Assembly (NCBI RefSeq): GCF_023016805.1
Contig: NZ_JALKCH010000005.1
Location: 124,001-188,000 of the forward strand
Length of the DNA stretch: 64,000 nucleotides
Origin: Ancylobacter crimeensis
Lineage (GTDB): Bacteria; Pseudomonadota; Alphaproteobacteria; Rhizobiales; Xanthobacteraceae
Reading direction: 5' to 3'
The notes below the pieces were generated by a model that saw only the letters and a list, made by a program, of their open reading frames with translations, searched no databases and was not told where the DNA came from. Positions 8,801-16,237 of this stretch are shown here, piece by piece (position 1 is the first letter of the stretch; every line of letters starts with the position of its first letter). The translations under genes were made by a program, and so were the position numbers.

Positions 8801-11800
8801 GTAGCCAGCGACAGCATGAGATCAACCGGCGCGATCTCCTCGTCACCGACCAGCCGGATCAGCGGCGAGCCGACCAGACGGCCGGCCAGCCGTGACTGCG
8901 CCGCCGGGTCGGCCGGGCGAATGAAGAGCCGGATGTCGCCACGTTCCGCCAGTGGCCGCAGGGCCTCCAGCAGGACGCCGTGGGAATCGACGGCCAGTAT
9001 GGCGGGCGCGGGCTCGCCGTCACGCTGCAGCGAGCTGACGAGAGAGGCAGCCTGGCGACCGACTTCGCGAGCGGTGGGAGAGGCCGTTTCCCACAGTTCG
9101 ATGAGTGCAGTGGGGTGGACGATGAGGCCAGCCTCACCCAGCGAGGCCGGCAGATCGGCGGCAAGGCGCGCCGCGAGCGTCGCCTCCACCGCGCGGTCGG
9201 GCGAACCGGCGAGGATCTCGCCGAGCAGGGCCTCGGCGGACGGCAGGTCGCTGGCGGCGAGGACGCTCCATGCCCCGGCCGAGGACGCGCGGGCCAGCGC
9301 CCCCTCTTCCAGCAGGCGGAGCAGGTCGAGGAACGCATCGCGCTTGCCAGCGGCCAGCCGCCCCTCCTCGACCAGCGCCGCGACATCGACCGGCTGCCAG
9401 CCCTCGCCCGCCAGCCCGGCAACCTCCGTGACGGCATGATGGGCGATGGCGTAGGCGCAGGCGTCGAGCAGAAGGGTGTCGTCGGTGGCGCTATCGGCCG
9501 GGACCGCGGCGGCGAGCGCGTCGAGCGCCGCCGCAAGCCTTTCGCCGGCCCGGCTCCCGGTTGCGCCGAGGGACACCGCAACCTGCACGAAATCGCTTTC
9601 CAGTCGCGCTTCGGCGGCGAAATGAAGGGCGCGCAGGCGCACTCCCTCCATTCGGGCGACCAGCGTGCCCTCGTCGTCGAGCAGGTCGACGTCAAGCAGC
9701 AGCGACCGTGCGGTGGCGCGGCGGATCTCCAGCACCGCGCGTGCCGGCACGGCACCGGCCTGCACCACCAGCCGGTCAATACGAACCGGGACGAAGGTGC
9801 GGTTCTGCGTCTCGGTCATCTCCTCCGCGACCAGCGCGAGGCCGTGAAGGGCGGCATCGGCATGAGTGGGCGACAGGATGTGGCGCCCCGGCGCTTCGGC
9901 CGGGATGAGGTCGAGAAGGATGCGGGAGCCGCGCCGCCGAGCGGAGCCGACCAGTCGAAAGGCCGGGCCATAGTGAAGGCCCAGCCGGTCGGCGGCGGCA
10001 TAGAGGGCCTCGGCCGCGACGGATGTTCCCCCCTCGCCATCCACGGGACGAGCTGCGGGCAGGCGCGGGGCGGCGAGCACGCGGCCGCGGGCGCGCAGGC
10101 TCCATTCGCCGGTGCCGCGGGGCCGGGCGGACAGCGTCACGAAGCCGTCCTCGTCCATCCGCACCAAGGTCTCGGTGCTCTCGCCCGGATCGAGACGCAG
10201 CGCGCCGAGGATGGCGAAATCCTCCAGCTGCAGCAGGTCCGCGCCGAGCGCCTCATGGCCGGCCGCCAGCACGGTTTCCGCCATCGCGGTCGCCGGCACC
10301 AGCACATGCTCGCCCACCTTGTGGTCGGCGAGGAAGGGCAGCCGGTCCATATCGATCAGACCGCGCCACTCTCGGGCGTCCTCGGAATTCCGGTGGCCGA
10401 GCAACGGATGCCGGCGGGAGGAATGACCGAACAGGTCGATGGCTTCGCGCGTGTGCGGAATACCGATTTTCCGGCGCTGCCAGGGCGTGCGCGGCAGGTC
10501 CGGCCGGCCGACCGGGCCGGCGCTGCCGAACAGCGCCTGCTCATCGAACCGCACGCCATGGGTGAGCATGGCCAGCATGGTGCGGGTGACGGGGTCCTGG
10601 CCGGCGATGTCGCTCGCCTGAAACGAGGCGAGCACCGTGGCGGAGGGCTGCTGCTCGGCCAATGTCTCGCGCACGAAACCGGTGAGCACCGGCCGCGGCC
10701 CGATCTCGATGAACAGCGACGCCCGCATGGCGGCGGCGACCCGCACGGCCCCCTCGAACTGCACCGGCTCGCGAATGTTGCGCCACCAGTAGTCGGCGTC
10801 GAGCGCGGCGCCGTCGATGAGGGCGCCCGTAACGGTGGAGATGAACGGGATGTCGCCGGGGCGCGGACCGAGCGCCTTCAGCGCCGAGAGGATCGGCGCC
10901 CTGAGTGCCTCCAGCGCCGGGGAGTGGAAGGGGTAGTCGATATCGAGCCGCTTGCCGACGGCGCCCTGCCGGCGTGCATAGCGCAGCACGGCCGACATGG
11001 CGGCGGTCGGACCGGCCAGGGTGACGCCGTTCGGGGCGTTGACCGCCGCGATCACCACCTCGTTCTGGGCCGAGGCGGTGATGAAATCCTGCGCCCGGGC
11101 CTGGCCGACAAGCAGGAACGCCATGGTGCCCGCGCCGCGCAGCCGCGCCTGCAGATGGCTGCGCCAGTAGATGAGGTGGACCGCGTCCTTCAGGTCGAGA
11201 CTGCCGGCGATATGGGCTGCGGCGATCTCGCCGACGCTGTGCCCGAACACCGCCGCCGGCCGGCATCCATCCGCCATCAGCGAACGAGCGAGCGCCACTT
11301 CCAGCGCGAAGATGAGCGGCTGCGCCACCTCCGTCGCGGCCAGCCGCTCGGCATCCGGCGGGTTGGCGAAGGCCCCGCCCAGCGACCAGCCGGCGAGAGG
11401 CTCGAAATGCTCGTCGATCTCTGCAACGGCCTCGCGGAAGGCCGCGCTGGCCCGCCACGCGGCATGGCCCATGCCGGGATATTGCGCACCGTTGCCGCTG
11501 AACACGAAGGCGAACCCGCCTTTTGCCGCGTGCGGGGGAACCGGCGCGCCGCTCTCGCGGCCAACCGCCGCACGGCGCAGCCTTGCCACCGTCTCCGGAT
11601 CGGACAGCGCGACGGCGAGGCGATGGGGCAGGCGCGCGCGGCCATGGGCTGCGGCGTGAGCGAGCCGGGCGGCCTGCGCGGCGTCGGGCGCGGCCTCCAG
11701 ACGGTCGGCGTACTGGCCGGCCAGCGTGGCCAGCCCCTCCGGGTCGCTCGCCGAGATCAGCAGGACCTGAGCGGTCGGCGCTGCAGGGGCAGGACATTCA

Positions 11801-13110
11801 TCCGGTTCCGGCAGGCGGATGACGACGTGGGCGTTGGTGCCGCCGAAGCCGAAGGAGGAGATGCCCGCCGAGCGGCGATCCGCCGGCAGGTCCAGCGCCT
11901 CATGGGAGGGAACGAGGTTGAGCGCGCCGAAGTCGATTGCCTCGTTCAGCGTGTCGAGATGCAGCGAGGCCGGCAGCCGCCGCCGCTCCAGCGCGTTGAG
12001 CGCCTTCAGCAGCCCCGCGAGGCCGGACGCGGGTTCGAGATGGCCGATATTGGATTTCACCGAGCCGATGGGCAGCGGCGCGGCGCGGCGCTGGCCGAGC
12101 GCCATGCCGAGTGCGCGCGCCTCCGCGGGGTCGCCGACCAGGGTTCCGGTGCCATGCGCCTCGACGAAGGCGAGCTCGGCCGGATCGATGCCCCGCCCGC
12201 GGTAGAGCTCGTCGAACAGGCGCTGCTGGGCGAGACTGGCCGGCATGGCGATGCCGACCGTGTGCCCGTCCGAATTGGTTCCGCTGGCCCGCACCACGGC
12301 GCGCGGCGTGCGGCCGGCGGCCTTCGCGGCATCGAGCCGGCCGAGCACGGTGACGACACCGCCCTCCGCCCGCACATAGCCGTCTGCCGCCCCGGAGAAA
12401 GGCCGGCACAGGCCGCTCGGCGAGAGCATGCCGGCCTGGGCGAAGCCGACGAAATAGAACGGGCTGCACAGGATGTTCACCCCGCCCACCACGGCGATGT
12501 CGATCTCGCCGGCCTCGATGGCCTTCACGGCACGGTCGAAGGCGACCAGCGACGAGGAGCAGGCGGTGTCGATGGTGAGGCTCGCCCCGGTGAAGCCGTA
12601 GACGTGGGAAATGCGGTTGGCGATGATGGACATCGCATTGCCGGTGACGAAATGGCTGCCGGCAGCCGCGATGTCGGCAACGAAATTCATCGAATGATCG
12701 AGGGAGGACGCGCCGACGAACACGCCGACCCTCTCGCTGGACAGCCTGTCCAGCGGGATATGCGCGTCCTCGAAGGCCTCGCGCACGAGTTCGAGCAGCA
12801 GGCGCTGCTGCGGGTCGATCTGCTCGGCCTCGCGCGGCGACAGGCCGAAGGCGGCCGGATCGAACGAGGTGATGTCCTCGAGAACACCGGCCGCGAAGGT
12901 GTAGCTGCGCCCCGGTATGTTGCGGCCGGGGTGGAAGAAGCGCTCCTGCGACCAGCGATCGCGAGGTATCTCGCTCACCGAGCAGCGCCCTTCGTCCAGA
13001 AGCGACCAGAAGGCGCTTTCGTCCGACGCACCCGGCAGCCGGCAGGCGCAGCCCAGAAGAGCTGCGGCATATCGGGGGATGATATCGGCTGGACCTACCG
13101 CTTGCTGCAA
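5839..13110 (-). CDS. rkpA: Type I polyketide / fatty-acid synthase, RkpA-like (KS-AT-DH-ER-KR-ACP)
   Basis: Large single-module reducing synthase, 2423 residues, that should make a saturated or modified acyl chain. Domains in order: ketosynthase (about 14-435; Cys184 in DTACSSS, His319 in EAHGTGT, His357 in NIGHLEP), acyltransferase (about 530-830; Ser625 in GHSVGE, YPFHS near 726), dehydratase (about 900-1170; His930 and Asp1085), a stretch of about 560 residues with no motif I recognise, enoylreductase (about 1740-2060; HGASGGVGLAAL), ketoreductase (about 2065-2260; Ser and Tyr in VLFSSAT and CAYVAANAY) and acyl carrier protein (Ser2319 in GMDSLMA). No thioesterase is seen; the chain may leave through the RkpG-like enzyme encoded in 4-bp overlap downstream. 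Start is TTG, supported by an AGAGGT site. The order matches RkpA of the rhizobial K-antigen region. Confidence 0.9.
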   Translation of the reverse strand: MQQAVGPADIIPRYAAALLGCACRLPGASDESAFWSLLDEGRCSVSEIPRDRWSQERFFHPGRNIPGRSYTFAAGVLEDITSFDPAAFGLSPREAEQIDPQQRLLLELVREAFEDAHIPLDRLSSERVGVFVGASSLDHSMNFVADIAAAGSHFVTGNAMSIIANRISHVYGFTGASLTIDTACSSSLVAFDRAVKAIEAGEIDIAVVGGVNILCSPFYFVGFAQAGMLSPSGLCRPFSGAADGYVRAEGGVVTVLGRLDAAKAAGRTPRAVVRASGTNSDGHTVGIAMPASLAQQRLFDELYRGRGIDPAELAFVEAHGTGTLVGDPAEARALGMALGQRRAAPLPIGSVKSNIGHLEPASGLAGLLKALNALERRRLPASLHLDTLNEAIDFGALNLVPSHEALDLPADRRSAGISSFGFGGTNAHVVIRLPEPDECPAPAAPTAQVLLISASDPEGLATLAGQYADRLEAAPDAAQAARLAHAAAHGRARLPHRLAVALSDPETVARLRRAAVGRESGAPVPPHAAKGGFAFVFSGNGAQYPGMGHAAWRASAAFREAVAEIDEHFEPLAGWSLGGAFANPPDAERLAATEVAQPLIFALEVALARSLMADGCRPAAVFGHSVGEIAAAHIAGSLDLKDAVHLIYWRSHLQARLRGAGTMAFLLVGQARAQDFITASAQNEVVIAAVNAPNGVTLAGPTAAMSAVLRYARRQGAVGKRLDIDYPFHSPALEALRAPILSALKALGPRPGDIPFISTVTGALIDGAALDADYWWRNIREPVQFEGAVRVAAAMRASLFIEIGPRPVLTGFVRETLAEQQPSATVLASFQASDIAGQDPVTRTMLAMLTHGVRFDEQALFGSAGPVGRPDLPRTPWQRRKIGIPHTREAIDLFGHSSRRHPLLGHRNSEDAREWRGLIDMDRLPFLADHKVGEHVLVPATAMAETVLAAGHEALGADLLQLEDFAILGALRLDPGESTETLVRMDEDGFVTLSARPRGTGEWSLRARGRVLAAPRLPAARPVDGEGGTSVAAEALYAAADRLGLHYGPAFRLVGSARRRGSRILLDLIPAEAPGRHILSPTHADAALHGLALVAEEMTETQNRTFVPVRIDRLVVQAGAVPARAVLEIRRATARSLLLDVDLLDDEGTLVARMEGVRLRALHFAAEARLESDFVQVAVSLGATGSRAGERLAAALDALAAAVPADSATDDTLLLDACAYAIAHHAVTEVAGLAGEGWQPVDVAALVEEGRLAAGKRDAFLDLLRLLEEGALARASSAGAWSVLAASDLPSAEALLGEILAGSPDRAVEATLAARLAADLPASLGEAGLIVHPTALIELWETASPTAREVGRQAASLVSSLQRDGEPAPAILAVDSHGVLLEALRPLAERGDIRLFIRPADPAAQSRLAGRLVGSPLIRLVGDEEIAPVDLMLSLATDATETSLISMLKPGGAGLALGPARSGFVALLAAGKPWGPSGSHLPGTRGAVDIVSQTMPAADTPSSAPLISALAARLTDGIATRLVTASGTHLAPSDATIAGARKDDILLHRLAAAPEAESIAEAIDGARRLLETARAAAQPLAIRFLVDGDPLGPAPVAAALWAFGRVAMNEYPDLDIRLIALADPSPGADALLAGAVAGIADEYEIIVSAEGLKVVRLMPREPLAAIGEEEGCAHLTIEQPGALDRLVWQTVPRRAPAAGEVEIGIGASALNFRDVMFAQGLIGDDMLENGFAGPSLGFECAGTVLRVGEGVTTLKPGEVVAVFAPNALASHVTVAADAVLPMPEGIGPEPAATLLVAFLTAWYSLVHCARLSAGETVLIHGASGGVGLAALQIARARGARIVATAGSPEKRALARLFGADVVYSSRDTAFADALAGAGGCDVVLNSLAGRAMEESLRVLKPFGRFVELGKRDFIADARLGLRPFARNLTYFGVDADQLIAAQPTFVRDMLGALREQFSTGTFRPLPYEVFPPDDVHGAFRLLQSSGHIGKILVRPPAARPISAAARAFEASTDGVHLVVGGGTGFGRAAVEWLVRSGARHIAVASRSGRMDPPLDIAGVSIEAVSCDVRDAGRCAALIEDLRQRHGRVAGVIHAAMVLDDALIRDMDARRLAAVLAPKIDGANNLDAATAGLNLDYFVLFSSATTLIGNPGQCAYVAANAYLEGLARRRRASGRPAIAMAWGAISDVGVLARNTDMADVLRHRLGLATLTASAALDRLGACLADDAGAAVRSCAPIDWRRTGELAVMQGASFAWLRPATADDGSEDGDASISALIEGQTDREAKATLVRILAVELGRILRLPSGSVDPARPLVDLGMDSLMALELDMEMQRRHKLALPMLGLGAGATLFDVADKVLRKLRGSGVEDDADEGRTAIELPSSAALAHDNAALIDSHVGSEIATPALQQLQRRMTTTRRQTTGRSL

Positions 13111-13116
13111 AATACT

Positions 13117-13122
13117 ACCTCT
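13117..13122 (-). promoter_or_regulatory. Ribosome binding site fixing a TTG start for the synthase gene
   Basis: On the minus strand AGAGGT lies 6 nt before the TTG at 13110-13108. This supports TTG as the true start of the 2423-residue synthase. A TTG start on such a large gene could keep its translation low. Confidence 0.55.
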
Positions 13123-13199
13123 GGAAAACGCGTTTGCCGGCGGCGGCCGGCCGCCGGCAGTCAGTCGTGGGAAAGGGGGCGCCTAGGCTGGCCGCCCGC

Positions 13200-15716
13200 T
13201 CAGGCGAAGGTCTGGAGCCTGCCGGATTCGTCCTGGGTCGTGTCGGTCGCGGGAGCGGCGGGCTCAGGCAGATATGCCCGGATCCTTTCGCCGATCGTGT
13301 CGGTCCAGCGCTTGAAGTCGTAGACCTGCGAGATCCGCTCGAAGCCGGCATGGGCGCGGGCGGCGCGCAGGTCGGGATGCTCGGCGGCCTCGTACATGGC
13401 GAGGGCCGCCTTATCGACATCCGGGATGCCCCACTGGCCGATATAGCCGCGGCTGTCGAGGCACTCGGGCGGGGCCGGCGTCTGGGTGACCGGCACCAGG
13501 AAGGCGTCGCTCTCGTCGCAGAAATCCTGCGATCCGGAATAGTCGGAAACGATGACCGACTTCTTCGCCAGCATCGAGTCGGCGATCACATAGCCGAAGC
13601 CCTCGGACCGGTGCAGCGAGACCATGGCGTCCACGGTCCACAGCAGGGTCCAGTACTCCTCCGACGTCAGGCTGCCTTCCAGCACCGAAATGCGGTCGTC
13701 GCCGGCGATGCGCTCCTCGATCTCCTCCCAATAGGAGTCGATATTGCTCCAGTGGCCGGGGTTGACCTCGCGGATCTTGATGATGAGCCGCACCGGTAGG
13801 TCGCTGTGCTCGAACGCCTTCTGGAAGGCCTTCACCACGTCGAGCGGGTTTTTCCGCACGATCGAGGAACCGAACTCCGCCGCCGTGAGGAAGATGAACT
13901 CGGACGGGTCCTGCCGGAACCGGTCGAGGAAGGGCACGTAATCGAGCGGCTTCTGCAGGCCCTTGTTGATGACGTGGACCGGCACGGTCGTGATCTTGCG
14001 ATAGGCGTCGGCGACATAGGTGGTGGGGCACCAGATCTCGTCGACGGCACGCGCGCCGAGCACGTGGTTCGCCGGCGGGCGGTCGCTCTCCCACAGATAG
14101 AAGCCGATGACGTGGGCATCCTCGCAGATGCCGGCGAAGCGCGACAGCATCTCGGGCGCGCGATCGGCGTTGACGCACAGGATGACCACCCGCGCACGCA
14201 CCCCGACGGCGGGATTGTAGGAGGCGTCGGGATTGACGCAGGCGCCGTCGTCGGCGTTGAAGATCAGAGGGTTGAAGGCGGCGGTGGCCTCCTTGAACAT
14301 CCACAGGTTGCGGCCGACGCCCGTCTCGTTGGCATAGCCGATGATGACGAGGTCGCGCATCGGCAGTTCCAGCGCGCGGGCGGCGGTCGGGTGTGTTCCC
14401 GCGGAGAGCACCGCCAGTTCCGGCGACCCCTCATACACCTCCCGCCGCAGCCGCTCGTGCCAGTAATCGGCGCCGCGCTCGGCCACCACCACCTCGGGAA
14501 CCGCCACGTCGGCGATCAGCGAGATCAGCGCCAGGTCGAAGCGGGTGAAGCCGGAACTGGCGCCGGCGCCCCAATAGGCCCGCCAGATGTGCGGATTGAA
14601 GGACAGGCGATCGGGCTGGGTGGTGTCGAGGGCGACCTCCTTGAAGCTCGTCGTCCTGACGAACTCCTCCTCGCCCATCCGCCCGCCGAGGCCCTGGTCG
14701 TCCAGCAGGAACATCCAGTACCAGCTCCAGGGGAGCTCGTGCTTGCGATACATGTCCGCCGGGCCCGAGAGCGACTGGCGCACGCCGTCCGACACCAGGT
14801 GGACGTTGTTCTTGTCGGAGATGAAGGGCGCGGTGGCAAAGCGATACTGAACGAGCCGCAGACCCTCTTCGCTGAAGATGTCGATGTGCGGATAGTGCCG
14901 CCGCCAGAACGCGAACAAGGTGAGATTGATCTCGTGCTTCATCACCCGGCGGTTCAGCACGGGCTCGTTCAGCAGGGCGCGGATCTCGTCGGTGAGGCAG
15001 AAGACCTGCCGCTTGAACCAGTCCTCGAACACGTCCGACACGATCCAGTTCGCCACCGACTGGCCGCCGGACAGCTTGCTCTGCAGGCCGAGGCGGCTCG
15101 CCATGTAGCGGGCATAGACCGACGCCCGCCAGCGGGAGGGCGGCTCGCTGGAGCTCTCCAGCCGCATGGCGGTGTTGGGCAGCTTGCGCCAGATGGCGTG
15201 GCGCAACCGCGCTTCGACGGCGTTGCCGGGAATGGTCTTGACGAAATTGCCGAGGTCGTCGCGCGCACCGCGATCCGACCAGAAGGTCTGACCGACGAAG
15301 GGGCTCGCGGAAACCCGCGCGTCGCCGACGGCGAGCACCATGGAACGGTGTGAATTCAGACGATATCCCGTCGAAAACACGATCTGATCAGCAGACGGCG
15401 ATGTTTGACGCTCGAAAACAATCGAATTGTCGACGATCAGGCGCAATGTGACGGGCTTCGAAAGATCGGACGTATCGACACCCCAGACGAAGCATTGACC
15501 GTCCTCAACGAAAAGGCCGCCGCCGGTCTCGCACTGATCGGGAATTTGAAGATAATTGTACCGAGAAAGCGCAAGAACGACCGTATCCAGCGTCTTTTCA
15601 TCGGTATTCGTATCGCTTGATGCGGAATTGTGGTCCCGGAGACCGTGGATCAGGCTTGAAAGACTAGCATGATCGAACTCCATTCCCACCTGTCGCTTGA
15701 AGCTCTCAAGGCTCAT
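13200..15716 (-). CDS. Large glycosyltransferase with GT4-type C-terminus and unidentified N-terminal half
   Basis: Predicted 838-residue protein. From about residue 440 it looks like a GT-B glycosyltransferase: IIGYANETGVGRNLWMF, the linker KGLQKPLDYVPFL, a second Rossmann half beginning FIFLTAAEFGS, and the donor-site signature MVSLHRSEGFGYVIADSM. The first about 430 residues contain an early beta-rich part and a Trp/Arg-rich helical part that I do not recognise; they may be a second, diverged enzyme or an acceptor-binding module. The ATG at 15716 has GGAG at a good distance; an in-frame start at 15776 is possible. It is the first gene of the minus-strand half of the capsule locus, 89 bp upstream of the synthase gene and probably in its operon. 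A role in capsule chain assembly is inferred. Confidence 0.65.
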   Translation of the reverse strand: MSLESFKRQVGMEFDHASLSSLIHGLRDHNSASSDTNTDEKTLDTVVLALSRYNYLQIPDQCETGGGLFVEDGQCFVWGVDTSDLSKPVTLRLIVDNSIVFERQTSPSADQIVFSTGYRLNSHRSMVLAVGDARVSASPFVGQTFWSDRGARDDLGNFVKTIPGNAVEARLRHAIWRKLPNTAMRLESSSEPPSRWRASVYARYMASRLGLQSKLSGGQSVANWIVSDVFEDWFKRQVFCLTDEIRALLNEPVLNRRVMKHEINLTLFAFWRRHYPHIDIFSEEGLRLVQYRFATAPFISDKNNVHLVSDGVRQSLSGPADMYRKHELPWSWYWMFLLDDQGLGGRMGEEEFVRTTSFKEVALDTTQPDRLSFNPHIWRAYWGAGASSGFTRFDLALISLIADVAVPEVVVAERGADYWHERLRREVYEGSPELAVLSAGTHPTAARALELPMRDLVIIGYANETGVGRNLWMFKEATAAFNPLIFNADDGACVNPDASYNPAVGVRARVVILCVNADRAPEMLSRFAGICEDAHVIGFYLWESDRPPANHVLGARAVDEIWCPTTYVADAYRKITTVPVHVINKGLQKPLDYVPFLDRFRQDPSEFIFLTAAEFGSSIVRKNPLDVVKAFQKAFEHSDLPVRLIIKIREVNPGHWSNIDSYWEEIEERIAGDDRISVLEGSLTSEEYWTLLWTVDAMVSLHRSEGFGYVIADSMLAKKSVIVSDYSGSQDFCDESDAFLVPVTQTPAPPECLDSRGYIGQWGIPDVDKAALAMYEAAEHPDLRAARAHAGFERISQVYDFKRWTDTIGERIRAYLPEPAAPATDTTQDESGRLQTFA

Positions 15717-16237
15717 GATCACTCCGTCTATATTTTGAAGAGTGCGCGTAGACACTTGACGCTGGGTCACGCCCAAACGTCGTCAATTCGCCGTTCGGTG
15801 CATTGCAGCATCAAATTTGCGCAGTTGTCCAGCGAAGGTTTTCTGATAGGCGTAGAAGAGGCCCACCGAATTCGACTCATAGCAGGCATAGAAAGATTTA
15901 TCTCTATATGGATAACGGTATCAAGATGCCATATTGCAACACCGAATTCGGTCGATGACTTTCAAAATGGGCAAAGTTTTGACAAAATGTGCTCCAAAAA
16001 ATGCAGCGCGGCGCTGTGCATCATATGTTCGGCAAGGCTTTTATGTCGCCATCTCGAAGCGGAATGCCGTGAAATAAATTGTAGTTAATTTTAAAACTTG
16101 GATTAATTTTCGTGACAAATCATGCTAAGGCGTTGTTTTAGTATAGTACTATGCGTCCAACTTGATGTACCTTCCTTGCGGAAGGCTCTTCGCAAAGATT
16201 TTGGCGTCCGGCAGGTAATCGTTATATAAGAGGCGGC
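15717..16237. other. AT-rich divergent intergenic region between the two halves of the capsule locus
   Basis: About 520 bp without a convincing gene, clearly richer in A and T than its surroundings, especially 15890-16170. It separates the leftward synthase/transferase operon from the rightward genes, so both promoters and any regulator sites should be here. A TTGACA occurs at 15979-15984 on the plus strand but lacks a -10 box at the right distance. TA-rich segments near 16139-16147 are possible -10 elements without a good -35 partner. A binding region for H-NS-like proteins (MucR/Ros type in this order) is conceivable from composition only. Confidence 0.5.

Noticed and set aside
7580-9439. 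Open frame on the plus strand within the synthase region
   Set aside because: Ser/Arg/Ala-rich shadow of the synthase.
8980-13323. Very long open frame on the plus strand, opposite the synthase gene
   Set aside because: It is the antisense of the KS-AT-DH region, rich in Arg/Gly/His with no domain; typical of high-GC shadow frames.
15979-16007. Possible promoter with TTGACA at 15979
   Set aside because: No acceptable -10 box at 16-18 bp; not reported as a promoter.
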